Below, in pieces: positions 26,238-34,787 of a stretch of 64,000 nucleotides of DNA. A model generated the notes under the pieces. It was not told where the DNA came from. It saw only the letters and a list, made by a program, of their open reading frames with translations, and searched no databases. The DNA comes from an uncultured Clostridium sp. GTDB taxonomy: Bacteria > Bacillota > Clostridia > Oscillospirales > Ruminococcaceae. How positions within the stretch are numbered: the stretch's first letter is position 1; every line of letters begins with the position of its first letter. The position numbers and the translations under genes were made by a program. The stretch covers positions 1 to 64,000 of the forward strand of contig CABUDL010000005.1 of the NCBI GenBank assembly GCA_902490335.1. Direction: 5' to 3'.

Positions 26238-26927
26238 ATGAAACACGGAAAGAAATATCAGGACAGCACCAAACTGGTTGATACCGCTGTTCTGTACGAT
26301 ACCACCGAAGCTATTGAAAACTGCCTGAAAACCGCAAAGGCTAAATTTGACGAAACCGTAGAGATCCATGTAAGACTGGGCGTTGACTCCCGTCACGCTG
26401 AGCAGCAGGTTCGTGGCGCGGTCGTTCTGCCAAACGGCACCGGCAAAACCGTTCGCGTTATGGTATTCTGCAAAGGCGACAAGGTTGACGCAGCTCTGGC
26501 AGCTGGTGCAGACTACGCTGGCTCTGACGAGTACATGCAGAAAATCCAGGGCGGCTGGATGGATTTCGACGTTGTCATCGCTAGCCCTGACATGATGGGC
26601 GTTGTTGGTCGTCTGGGTAAAGTTCTCGGTCCAAGAGGCTTGATGCCTTCTCCAAAAGCCGGCACTGTAACTCCTGACGTTGTAAAAGCTGTTCAGGAAG
26701 CAAAAGCTGGTAAGATCGAGTACCGTCTGGACAAGACCAACATCATCCACTGCCCAATCGGCAAAGCTTCCTTTGGTGTTGAGAAACTTCAGGAGAACTT
26801 TGACACCCTGATGGGCGCTATCGTAAAAGCAAAACCAGCAGCAGCAAAGGGTCAGTATGTAAGATCCTGCGTTCTGGCTACCACCATGGGCCCTGGCGTT
26901 AAGGTTAACCCTTCCAAATTCTGCTAA
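26238..26927 (+). CDS. rplA: 50S ribosomal protein L1
   Basis: A 229-residue L1, the protein of the mobile L1 stalk and known translational repressor of its own operon. It has HGKKYQDSTKLVDTAVLYD at the N-terminus and the family signature around GRLGKVLGPRGLMPSPKAGT. The ribosome site GGGAGGAG precedes the ATG. Two terminators follow; rplJ and rplL are not downstream. Confidence 0.98.
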   Translation: MKHGKKYQDSTKLVDTAVLYDTTEAIENCLKTAKAKFDETVEIHVRLGVDSRHAEQQVRGAVVLPNGTGKTVRVMVFCKGDKVDAALAAGADYAGSDEYMQKIQGGWMDFDVVIASPDMMGVVGRLGKVLGPRGLMPSPKAGTVTPDVVKAVQEAKAGKIEYRLDKTNIIHCPIGKASFGVEKLQENFDTLMGAIVKAKPAAAKGQYVRSCVLATTMGPGVKVNPSKFC

Positions 26928-26955
26928 TCAGCTTTTGTCTGTCGATAGAATTTTT

Positions 26956-26991
26956 AAGCACCTGCATCCTTGTGATGCGGGTGCTTTTTTC
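26956..26991 (+). terminator. rplKA terminator
   Basis: GCACCTGCATC pairs with GATGCGGGTGC (one wobble) and is followed by TTTTTT, 30 bp after the rplA stop. Confidence 0.93.
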
Positions 26992-27020
26992 ATCTCTTGA
27001 ATCAAAATAGAACAGAACAC

Positions 27021-27052
27021 AAAAAGCGCCGGTCACAAGACCGACGCTTTTT
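27021..27052 (+). terminator. second terminator-like hairpin
   Basis: A 14-bp stem with one mismatch (27021-27034 with 27039-27052), ACAA loop, ending in T5. It backs up the rplA terminator or could serve the opposite strand. Confidence 0.75.
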
Positions 27053-27421
27053 GCTTTATACGGGAAAAAGACAATCTTAAGAAAATATCATTCGAAAGGT
27101 AACAACCCTTCTGCCTAAAAAAAGCTGCTTTCCATAGTGTAGGGCGATTGCGGTCGCCTCGTAGATACTCCCACTCCAATCAGTCGGATTATATGGACAG
27201 CTCATCACAGAAAAAGTACAATGCAGAAGTATGAAAAGTTATTACGTTATATAGTATATTGATTTCTGAGGACAAAATCAATAGTTTTATGCGGTTCTTA
27301 TGCAATCTACCTCACTTTTCGTATATTTAAACCATTTAAACTGCTTAAACATACCTTTTTTTATGGATTTTTATGATTTAACTTGTTAAAACGTCCTTCC
27401 CTGTTTGCCTTGTTTTACTCC
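27053..27421. other. AT-rich non-coding stretch
   Basis: About 370 bp without a gene between rplA (plus) and spoIIID (minus). It holds a small GC-rich palindrome (GGCGATTGCGGTCGCC near 27146), a TTGATTT/AAATCAA hairpin near 27258-27281, and three TTTAAAC-like motifs at about 9-bp spacing (27324-27352). Confidence 0.5.
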
Positions 27422-27691
27422 TTATTTTTCTTCGTTCGCTCTGCGCAGCTGCTCATACTTTTCCTTGGTCGCCATTCCTCCGCGGATGTGCCGCTCCTGC
27501 TTGTTGCGTTCAAGCACCTTTCTGACCTGCTGATGCAGCGACGGGCTCAACTTCTCCAAACGCTGGCTAATATCCTTGTGCACGGTGCTTTTCGATATGG
27601 CAAATCGTCCTGCCGCCTGGCGCACAGTTGCATCCTGTTCGATGATATATTGAGCCAGCTGAATGGCACGCTCCTCCGGTAAGCCTTTCAC
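27422..27691 (-). CDS. spoIIID: sporulation transcriptional regulator SpoIIID
   Basis: An 89-residue DNA-binding protein that acts in the mother cell with SigE to repress and activate sporulation genes. The HTH is in EQDATVRQAAGRFAISKSTV, followed by HKDISQRLEKLSPSLHQQVR and a basic tail. I chose GTG at 27691 because the strong AGGGGAGG site lies inside the longer ORF, seven bases before it, and homologues begin with an equivalent short stretch before EERA. The longer form would start at 27712. It is monocistronic. Confidence 0.93.
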   Translation of the reverse strand: MKGLPEERAIQLAQYIIEQDATVRQAAGRFAISKSTVHKDISQRLEKLSPSLHQQVRKVLERNKQERHIRGGMATKEKYEQLRRANEEK

Positions 27692-27805
27692 ACGCTTCCC
27701 TCCCCTGTCCATTTTGTTCTATGCTACCATTCTATGCAGGACAAGGGAAAATCTGTCCTCCTGCTGTGCAACTTCTCTTTCCGCCAGCCGTTATCCAATC
27801 GCAAA

Positions 27806-27836
27806 AAAAGACCTTCTCGGATGAGAAGGTCTTTTG
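27806..27836 (-). terminator. terminator of the peptide-binding protein gene
   Basis: A perfect stem of 13 bp (27806-27818 with 27823-27835), loop GGAT, followed on the minus strand by a T-tract. It lies 20 bp after the binding-protein stop. Confidence 0.93.
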
Positions 27837-27854
27837 GAAGGTAGGACAATGCCA

Positions 27855-29897
27855 CTATTCTTTTGTTGCTGCAAATTCTGCAATCTGTTTTGCTACGCCT
27901 TTTTCTTCGCTGGTATAGCCTTCGGTATTGGTTTCCCAGTTCTTCATCTTCTCATTCTGGATACCATACTGAGCCTGTACCTTGCTGTCATTGTCAATCT
28001 TGGTCAGACACCAGCCAATGCCGTAGTTACATGGAATGGTCAGCGCGTGCTGGAGGAAGTATGCCTCTGCTTTTGCAAACGCTTTATAACGCTCATCCAT
28101 GTTATCGGTAATAGCATCCGCTTCATCTACCATTTTAGCAAACTCTTTGTAGGTGGCAATCAGATCTTTGTTGGCAGGGGTCTCTTCGGTCAGATCGTTG
28201 ACATAGTTGTAGGTAGTGCAGTAGTAAGCGTTGTCATAGCCGTACCGCTGCTGACCCAGGTAGTTCTGTGGGTCGCCGTAGTCTGCACCCCAGCCATTGA
28301 GGATGAAGGAATGGCGGTGTGCCTGGGTAACTTCTTTTCTCAGGCTGGATACATAGGTCTTGATGTTCAGCTGAACATAATCGTCGCCCAAAGAATTGCT
28401 GAATACTTGTTTGAGAACATTTGCGCTGTCCAGTGCGTTCTGGTTGGAGCCGGAGATAAAGTAGTCGATGGTGACCGGGAAGGTAACGCCCAGAGCGGTC
28501 AGCTCTTCGATTGCCTGCTGTTTGTAGGCTGCTGCTTTTTCTGCATCCAGACGGACCATTGTCTCGCCGTTTGGCTCCGGCAGACCCATTTCCTGTCTAA
28601 CCAGCTCGGTGTAATCGGTACCGTCGGAGGTGTAGACCAGACCCTTCATGGTGTAGAAGTTGTTTTCGCAAGCCATTGGGTTTACCGCATTGGTTCTCTT
28701 GTAGTATTCCTTCAAATCCAGACCGTAATACCAGGACAGGCGGAAGGCTTCGTTTGCTGCCGCTGTGTTCCAGTTTACGTCTTCGCTGCCGTCATCAAAC
28801 AGCTTGTGGTAGTTCAGCTGGAACTGGTAGCAGTATTTTGCCGGAACATCTGGAACCAGATAATTATAGAACTCATTATCCGGGTTCTTTGCAATCGTAT
28901 TGATCTGCGCTTCGCCCAGACCGACATAGTCTACCTCTCCTGCCTGATAAAGCTGGAAAGCTACGTCGTTCGACTCGACCATCTTCACGGTGACGGTGTC
29001 GAACAGGGTGCAGTCGGTGTCCCAGTAGAGTGGGTTTTTGGTGTACACCTTTTCATTGCCCTGAATATAGGAGGTCATGGTGTAGCAGCCGTTGTACCAC
29101 ATATTTTCGTTGTTGATGGCTCTAAATCCATCTACGCCCACCTCGTCGATCAGCTTCTGAGAAGCCGGATAGAGGGAAACGTAAGGAGCCAGTGTATCAA
29201 AGTATGGTTTTTTCTCGATACAGGTGTACACCAGTGTGTAGTCGTCCGGAGTATCCAGTCCAACCATCTCGCGGAATTTGCTGCCTTCCCCTGCGGTCAG
29301 CGCGTAGGCTTCCTCTTTGCTCAGGGTCTTGGTGTATTCGTAATATTCATTTGCACCTTCGATCATTTCCAAAGGCATAGAGGTGTTGGTAGAATCGTTC
29401 TTGTGGAAGTTGAGAATCCACTCCAGACCGGTCGCAAAGTCCTGTGCGTTGCACTCGGCAACCTCTTCGCCGTTGACATTGACCCATTTGACACCCTGTC
29501 TTACCTTAAAGGTCCAGGTATGACCTTCGTCCTCGGTCCCCCATTCCTCTGCAATGGCAGGAACCAGCTTACCGCTTGTATCAATTTCCAACAGACCGTC
29601 CATCAGGCTGCTCAAGCCCTCAAAGTCCTCACCTTTCTGAGTATACAGGAGGTTAAAGCCGGAAATTTCTTTGCTGGCTACCTTCGGGATAACCAGGTCT
29701 TTAATTGGTTCTCCCTTTTTCTCTTCTTTTGCTTCTTCCTTGGTCTCTTCCTTTTTACCTTCTTCGGTCTGCTCTGTCTTCTGAGTAGAAGCTTCTGCAT
29801 TTTCCTTCTCCTCAGGAGCTGCTCCACCGCCGCAACCGGTCAGAAGCAAGGAAGCGGTCAACGCTAAAGCCAACAATCTTGATAATACTTTTTTCAT
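27855..29897 (-). CDS. ABC transporter substrate-binding lipoprotein, peptide/OppA family
   Basis: A 680-residue family 5 solute-binding protein for oligopeptides. The signal peptide ends in the lipobox LLTGCGGG (Cys about residue 22). A highly charged Glu/Lys/Thr linker of about 40 residues follows, then the family 5 domain with WTFKVRQGVKWVNVNGEEV, LSWYYGLDLKEYYKRTNAVN and HRHSFILNGWGADYGDPQNYL. It is longer than the usual 540-600 residues. No permease or ATPase genes are beside it, so it is an orphan binding protein. A near-consensus promoter precedes it, with a leader of about 110 bases. Confidence 0.93.
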   Translation of the reverse strand: MKKVLSRLLALALTASLLLTGCGGGAAPEEKENAEASTQKTEQTEEGKKEETKEEAKEEKKGEPIKDLVIPKVASKEISGFNLLYTQKGEDFEGLSSLMDGLLEIDTSGKLVPAIAEEWGTEDEGHTWTFKVRQGVKWVNVNGEEVAECNAQDFATGLEWILNFHKNDSTNTSMPLEMIEGANEYYEYTKTLSKEEAYALTAGEGSKFREMVGLDTPDDYTLVYTCIEKKPYFDTLAPYVSLYPASQKLIDEVGVDGFRAINNENMWYNGCYTMTSYIQGNEKVYTKNPLYWDTDCTLFDTVTVKMVESNDVAFQLYQAGEVDYVGLGEAQINTIAKNPDNEFYNYLVPDVPAKYCYQFQLNYHKLFDDGSEDVNWNTAAANEAFRLSWYYGLDLKEYYKRTNAVNPMACENNFYTMKGLVYTSDGTDYTELVRQEMGLPEPNGETMVRLDAEKAAAYKQQAIEELTALGVTFPVTIDYFISGSNQNALDSANVLKQVFSNSLGDDYVQLNIKTYVSSLRKEVTQAHRHSFILNGWGADYGDPQNYLGQQRYGYDNAYYCTTYNYVNDLTEETPANKDLIATYKEFAKMVDEADAITDNMDERYKAFAKAEAYFLQHALTIPCNYGIGWCLTKIDNDSKVQAQYGIQNEKMKNWETNTEGYTSEEKGVAKQIAEFAATKE

Positions 29898-30019
29898 ACC
29901 TGCTCCTCCTTATTTTTCATGTTTTTACAGAAAAATTCTTATTACCCTCATAAGCTGAGTCCTGCTTTATTTTTCTATACAAAACATTTAAAAAGTATAA
30001 GTATTGTTTTTGCTCCTAA

Positions 30020-30048
30020 ATAATATCAAATACAATAGCTATTGTCAA
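30020..30048 (-). promoter_or_regulatory. promoter of the peptide-binding protein gene
   Basis: TTGACA (30048-30043), 17 bp, TATTAT (30025-30020) on the minus strand, about 120 bp before the start codon. The very AT-rich 29898-30170 region holds nothing else that I can identify. Confidence 0.75.
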
Positions 30049-30174
30049 CATATTCAATAAAATTTTATGAACTAATTATAAAAAATTATTTATTATCTAT
30101 ACATTTTTCAATAATACAAATGTATTTACTTTATAAAGCTCTCCATCTCTCTCCCTTTTTCAAAAAACAAAAAA

Positions 30175-30210
30175 AACGCTCCCTCAACCTAAACAGGTTG
30201 AGGGAGCGTT
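30175..30210 (-). terminator. terminator behind the phosphotransferase gene
   Basis: A perfect 16-bp stem (30175-30190 with 30195-30210), AAAC loop, followed on the minus strand by a long T-rich tract. It ends the adhE-phosphotransferase unit. Confidence 0.95.
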
Positions 30211-30245
30211 CAATCTCCACAATCAGGGATATAAAATCCTTTGGT

Positions 30246-31001
30246 TTACTGATATTCGATGACGTCGATCCAGCGCATCAGGATTTCTTTTTCCTGCTCT
30301 TTCTTTTTGGTCAGCTGCGCTGCGGCAACAATCGGCAGCCAGCGGTTGACATACTGTCTGGCGATGTCCGCCTTTTTGCAGAACAGTCGGATGTACTGTT
30401 CCGCCTGCTCGCTGCTCTCCAGTGCAAACAGCAGGTAGGTCATGGCAGCATCTGCCGAAGCATTCCCCTGTGCAGCGTGCGCCCAGTCGATGACCCACAG
30501 CTTGCCGTCCGGTGCAACAATTACATTGCTTGGATTAAAGTCCCCGTGGCAGAGCTTGGTGTGACGCGGCATTCCCTGCAATCTGCTTGCCAGCTCATAG
30601 CGAGCGGTGGCGTCGATCTCCTTGAGGCTGTTGATTTGGTCCATCAGCTTGTGGCGCAGTGTCTTGATGGAAGGCACACGCTGCTTGTGAACCTCAAGCT
30701 GCAGGTCTACAAACAGCTCCATGTATTCCTCCATCTTCTCTGGATGCTGCTGCATCAGCTCGGCTAAGGTTACGCCCTCCACCTTGTTGCGGATCAGGCA
30801 CCAGCCCTCCTCGCTTTCAGACACCGAAGACAGGGACGGAACGTTCAGGTTGCTGTTTTCCTGTACCAGCGCCTCATTGCGCGCCTCGTTGAGGACATCC
30901 GATTTTTTATAGTTGCTGTCAAATACCTTGATGACCTTGTCACCCTGCGCATACAGGGTCTTGTGCTCTCTTGTGAAGAGGACTGTTTTATTTTCCTGCA
31001 T
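30246..31001 (-). CDS. aminoglycoside phosphotransferase (APH)-fold kinase
   Basis: A 251-residue small-molecule kinase of the APH/choline kinase fold. The catalytic loop is LCHGDFNPSNVIV (about 150-162) and the metal-binding Asp is in LWVIDWAHAAQG. The start MQENKTVLFTREHKTLY is chosen at 31001 with AAGGAG upstream; the longer ORF is only the end of adhE in another frame. The substrate is unknown: the fold includes antibiotic kinases, but also sugar, choline and fructosamine kinases, and nothing here indicates resistance. It is 32 bp behind adhE, so it is expressed with it. Confidence 0.85.
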   Translation of the reverse strand: MQENKTVLFTREHKTLYAQGDKVIKVFDSNYKKSDVLNEARNEALVQENSNLNVPSLSSVSESEEGWCLIRNKVEGVTLAELMQQHPEKMEEYMELFVDLQLEVHKQRVPSIKTLRHKLMDQINSLKEIDATARYELASRLQGMPRHTKLCHGDFNPSNVIVAPDGKLWVIDWAHAAQGNASADAAMTYLLFALESSEQAEQYIRLFCKKADIARQYVNRWLPIVAAAQLTKKKEQEKEILMRWIDVIEYQ

Positions 31002-31033
31002 ATCTCTTCTCCTTCCTGTCGCTGTCCTTCGGT

Positions 31034-33640
31034 TTATTCGCCGTAGTAAGCCTTGAGGTACATCTGCTTGATTTCGCTGAGCAGCGGGTAACGCGGGTTG
31101 GCTCCGGTACACTGGTCGTCAAAGGCATCCTCTACCATCTGGTCCAGTGTTTCCAGGAAGTATTTTTCGTCCACGCCGTAGTCACGGATGGTTTTTTTGA
31201 TGCCTACTGCCTGTTTGAGCTGCTCGATTTTCTGGATGAACAGTTCCAAAGTTTCGCTGTCATCCTTGCCGCATACGCCGCAGAAGTGTGCGCACTCGGC
31301 ATAACGCTCCAGGGTGTGTGGATACTGATACTGGGAGAAGGTGCCCATCTTGGTCGGAACCTCCTCGGCATTGAAGCGCATCACCTCGCAAATCAGCAGC
31401 GCATTTGCTACGCCGTGCGGCAGGTGGTGGTAAGCGCCCAGCTTGTGCGCCATCGAATGGCAGACCCCGAGGAAAGCGTTTGCAAATGCCATACCTGCCA
31501 TGCAGGAAGCATCCGCCATCTTTTCGCGGGCAATCGGGTCGTTTGCGCCGTTTTCATACGCGCTTGGCAGGAAGCGGAAGATGTTCTTCATCGCCTTGAG
31601 TGCCAGACCGTCGGTATAATCGGTCGCCATGATCGAAGCATAAGCTTCCAGTGCATGGGTCAGAGCGTCGATACCGGAGGCGCTGGTCAGTCCCTTTGGC
31701 TGGGTCATCATGTTGTCTGCGTCGATGATTGCCATGTTCGGCAGCAGCTCATAGTCTGCCAGCGGATATTTGGTGCCGGTGCGCTCATCGGTGATAACGG
31801 CAAACGGAGTAACCTCCGAGCCGGTACCGGAAGAGGTTGGGATGGCAACAAAATATGCTTTTTCACCCATCTTCGGGAAGGTGTAGATTCTCTTGCGAAT
31901 ATCCATAAAGCGCATTGCCATATCCAGGAAGTCCACCTCAGGATGCTCGTACATCACCCACATGATTTTGGCAGCGTCCATGGCAGAGCCGCCGCCCAGC
32001 GCGATGATGCAATCCGGTGCAAAGGAGGTCATCGCTTTTGCACCCTCCTGTGCGCAGCTCAGGCTCGGGTCCGGTGCAACATCATAGAAGCAGGTGTGCT
32101 GAATTCCCATCTCATCCAGCTTTTCCTCGATTGGTTTGACATATCCGTTCTGGTACAGGAAGGAGTCGGTGACGATGAAGCATTTCTTCTTGCCCATTAC
32201 ATGACCCAGTTCATCCAATGCGACCGGCATACAGCCCTTCTTCAGATATACTTTCTGTGGAGCGCGGAACCACAGCATATTCTCTCTCCTCTCGGCAACC
32301 GTTTTGATGTTCAGCAGATGTTTGACTCCTACGTTTTCCGAAACGGAGTTTCCACCCCAGGAGCCGCATCCCAGTGTCAGCGACGGTGTCAGTTTAAAGT
32401 TGTACAGGTCTCCGATTCCGCCGTGGGAGGAAGGAGTGTTGATTAAAATACGGCAGGCTTTCATAGCAGCGGCGTGCTTGCTGATTTTCTCCTGCTGTGC
32501 CGGATGGACATACAGCGCTGCGGTGTGTCCATAGCCGCCGTCCTCCACCAGACGTTCTGCCTTCTGCAAAGCCTCGTCAAAATCCTTGGCATGGTACATT
32601 GCCAGCACCGGAGAGAGCTTCTCGTGAGCAAATTCCTCCGAGATATCCACCGACTCGACCTCACCGATCAGGATTTTGGTCTGTTCCGGCACGGTTACTC
32701 CTGCCATCTGTGCGATGGTGAACGCCGACTGTCCAACGATTTTGGCATTGAGCGCGCCATTGATCATGATGGTGTGGCGCACCTTGTCCAGCTCATCCTC
32801 CTTGAGGAAGTAGCAGCCGCGGTAAGCAAATTCGTCCTTGACTGCCTGATACGCATCGCCGACTATGGTGACCGACTGCTCCGAGGCACAGATCATGCCG
32901 TTGTCAAAGGTTTTGGAATGGATGATTGAGTTGACTGCCAGACGAATGTCTGCGGTGTCGTCGATGATGACCGGTGTGTTGCCTGCGCCGACGCCCAGTG
33001 CCGGTTTACCGGAAGAGTAGGCTGCCTTGACCATGCCGGGACCACCGGTTGCCAGGATGGTGTCCGATTCGCGCATGACCTCATTGGTCAGCTCCAAGCT
33101 TGGAACATCGATCCAGCTGATGATGTTTTCCGGCGCACCTGCTGCCACTGCTGCCTCATAGACCACCTTTGCCGCTGCAATGGTGGATTCCTTTGCGCGC
33201 GGATGTGGGCTGATGATGATAGCGTTTCTGGTCTTTAAGCAAAGGAGGGTCTTAAAGATTGCGGTGGAGGTCGGATTGGTGGTCGGGATGACCGCTGCAA
33301 TCAGACCGATTGGCTCTGCAATCTTTTTGATGCCGTACGCTTTGTCCTCCTCGATGACTCCACAGGTTTTGGTGTCACGGTAAGCATTGTAGATGTACTC
33401 GGAAGCATAGTGGTTTTTGATGACCTTGTCCTCCACCACGCCCATGCCGGTTTCCTGAACTGCCATCTTTGCCAGCGGGATTCTGGCTTTATTGGCAGCC
33501 ATTGCGGCAGCAAAAAAGATTTTGTCCACCTGCTCCTGTGTATAAGTAGCAAATACCTGCTGTGCCTTGCGCATCTCTTTCATGCGTTCCTGCAAAGCAT
33601 CCACATTATCAATCATCATCTGTGTGTTTTCGGTTGCCAT
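31034..33640 (-). CDS. adhE: bifunctional acetaldehyde-CoA/alcohol dehydrogenase
   Basis: An 868-residue AdhE that reduces acetyl-CoA to ethanol using two NADH, a main redox sink in fermentation. The N-terminal aldehyde dehydrogenase half has the catalytic Cys in NGMICASEQS and GVGAGNTPVIIDD. The iron alcohol dehydrogenase half (from about 455) has IALGGGSAMDAAKIMW and the metal-binding histidines in SMAHKLGAYHHLPHG. I chose the ATG at 33640, nine bases after AGGAGG; another ATG touches that site. AdhE forms long helical filaments (known). A promoter and a possible Rex operator precede it. Confidence 0.97.
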   Translation of the reverse strand: MATENTQMMIDNVDALQERMKEMRKAQQVFATYTQEQVDKIFFAAAMAANKARIPLAKMAVQETGMGVVEDKVIKNHYASEYIYNAYRDTKTCGVIEEDKAYGIKKIAEPIGLIAAVIPTTNPTSTAIFKTLLCLKTRNAIIISPHPRAKESTIAAAKVVYEAAVAAGAPENIISWIDVPSLELTNEVMRESDTILATGGPGMVKAAYSSGKPALGVGAGNTPVIIDDTADIRLAVNSIIHSKTFDNGMICASEQSVTIVGDAYQAVKDEFAYRGCYFLKEDELDKVRHTIMINGALNAKIVGQSAFTIAQMAGVTVPEQTKILIGEVESVDISEEFAHEKLSPVLAMYHAKDFDEALQKAERLVEDGGYGHTAALYVHPAQQEKISKHAAAMKACRILINTPSSHGGIGDLYNFKLTPSLTLGCGSWGGNSVSENVGVKHLLNIKTVAERRENMLWFRAPQKVYLKKGCMPVALDELGHVMGKKKCFIVTDSFLYQNGYVKPIEEKLDEMGIQHTCFYDVAPDPSLSCAQEGAKAMTSFAPDCIIALGGGSAMDAAKIMWVMYEHPEVDFLDMAMRFMDIRKRIYTFPKMGEKAYFVAIPTSSGTGSEVTPFAVITDERTGTKYPLADYELLPNMAIIDADNMMTQPKGLTSASGIDALTHALEAYASIMATDYTDGLALKAMKNIFRFLPSAYENGANDPIAREKMADASCMAGMAFANAFLGVCHSMAHKLGAYHHLPHGVANALLICEVMRFNAEEVPTKMGTFSQYQYPHTLERYAECAHFCGVCGKDDSETLELFIQKIEQLKQAVGIKKTIRDYGVDEKYFLETLDQMVEDAFDDQCTGANPRYPLLSEIKQMYLKAYYGE

Positions 33641-33689
33641 CTGGTGCATCCTCCTTTGGTCACCCTGCTTTGTATTTCTCTTCTTTGTA

Positions 33690-33723
33690 TTGTTATTTTA
33701 TTAACGTTATTTTTTTAACAAAA
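33690..33723 (-). promoter_or_regulatory. possible Rex (redox repressor) operator
   Basis: On the minus strand TTGTTAA (33721-33715), four bases, then ATAACGT. The Rex consensus in clostridia is close to TTGTTAANNNNTTAACAA; the first half-site is perfect and the second matches 4 of 7. It starts just after the adhE -10, the expected place for an NADH-responsive repressor of adhE (family knowledge). Confidence 0.45.
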
Positions 33724-33725
33724 TC

Positions 33726-33754
33726 ATTATACTATACAATCCGCTAAAGGTCAA
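33726..33754 (-). promoter_or_regulatory. adhE promoter
   Basis: TTGACC (33754-33749), 17 bp, perfect TATAAT (33731-33726), about 85 bp before the adhE start. Confidence 0.8.
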
Positions 33755-33779
33755 CACCCTTTTTTCAGAATAAACAGAA

Positions 33780-33819
33780 AAAAGAGGCAGAATTTTTTCA
33801 ACAAAATTCTGCCTCTTTT
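33780..33819 (-). terminator. folD terminator
   Basis: A perfect 17-bp stem (33780-33796 with 33803-33819), 6-base loop, T6 on the minus strand, 43 bp after the folD stop. Confidence 0.95.
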
Positions 33820-33861
33820 ATTGCTTTTCGCTAATCCCTCTGTTTTACAGGGACAACTGCT

Positions 33862-34719
33862 CTATTTTGCTGCCCGATGATGGCGTTGTGCCGCCTGGAT
33901 GGTATTTTCCAGCAGTTCGGTAATGGTCATCGGACCCACGCCGCCCGGAACCGGTGTGATGAAGGAAGCTTTCTCCTTGACTTCCTCATAATCCACATCG
34001 CCGCACAGCTTGCCCTGCTCGTTGCGGTTCATGCCGACATCGACAACCACTGCACCCTCTTTGACCATATCCGCTGTCAAGGTGTGGCGGTGACCGGTGG
34101 CAACGATGACCACATCGGCACGGCGGGTATAGCTTGCCAAATCCTCTGTCTTGGAGTGGCAGATGGTAACTGTCGCATGATTTTTCAACAGCAGCGCTGC
34201 CATTGGTTTCCCTACAATGTTGCTTCTGCCGATGATAACGCAGTTCTTTCCTGCGATGTCGATGCCGTATTCCTGGAACATCGCGATGATTCCGCTCGGA
34301 GTTGCCGGTGCAAAGCACTCGTCACCGATGCTCAAAAGTCCGACGTTGACCGGATGGAAGCCGTCCACGTCCTTTTCCGGCAGAATCGAGCGCAGAACCG
34401 TCTTTTCATCAATCTGCTTTGGCAGCGGCAGCTGCACCAGGATTCCGTCCACCGTTTCGTCCTGATTGAGCCGCTCTACCACCTCCAGCAGCTCCTGCTG
34501 GGTGGTCTGCTCGGGCATGGTGATAACCTCCGACTCGATGCCTACCTCGCCGCAGGACTTGTGCTTGTTGCGCACATATACCTGTGATGCACTGTTATCC
34601 CCCACCAGCACAACCACCAGCTTCGGGTTGATGCCCTGCTGTTTGAGCTGTGCGATGCGCTGCTTCATCTGCTCTTTAAGCTTGAGAGAAAGTGCCTTTC
34701 CATCCATGATTGTTGCCAT
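33862..34719 (-). CDS. folD: methylenetetrahydrofolate dehydrogenase/cyclohydrolase
   Basis: A 285-residue FolD interconverting methylene-, methenyl- and formyl-tetrahydrofolate. It has the catalytic Tyr/Lys region ASQVYVRNKHKSCGEVGI, the substrate signature VQLPLPKQID, and the NADP loop GRSNIVGKPMAALLL. The C-terminal PGGVGPMTITELLENT is complete. The length is normal. It is 68 bp after the lgt gene in the same direction. Confidence 0.97.
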   Translation of the reverse strand: MATIMDGKALSLKLKEQMKQRIAQLKQQGINPKLVVVLVGDNSASQVYVRNKHKSCGEVGIESEVITMPEQTTQQELLEVVERLNQDETVDGILVQLPLPKQIDEKTVLRSILPEKDVDGFHPVNVGLLSIGDECFAPATPSGIIAMFQEYGIDIAGKNCVIIGRSNIVGKPMAALLLKNHATVTICHSKTEDLASYTRRADVVIVATGHRHTLTADMVKEGAVVVDVGMNRNEQGKLCGDVDYEEVKEKASFITPVPGGVGPMTITELLENTIQAAQRHHRAAK

Positions 34720-34787
34720 ACGGGATTCCTCCTTACCTCACGGTATCTATTTATAAGGGGAGGGACGCATCCTCATTTCCCCTTATT

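Noticed and set aside
27834..29867. 677-codon plus-strand ORF opposite the peptide-binding protein
   Set aside because: The minus-strand protein has a lipobox, the family 5 fold, a promoter and a terminator; the plus ORF is a compositional shadow.
30246..31001. Calling the APH-fold kinase an antibiotic resistance gene
   Set aside because: The fold is shared by many metabolic kinases, and there is no mobile element or resistance context.
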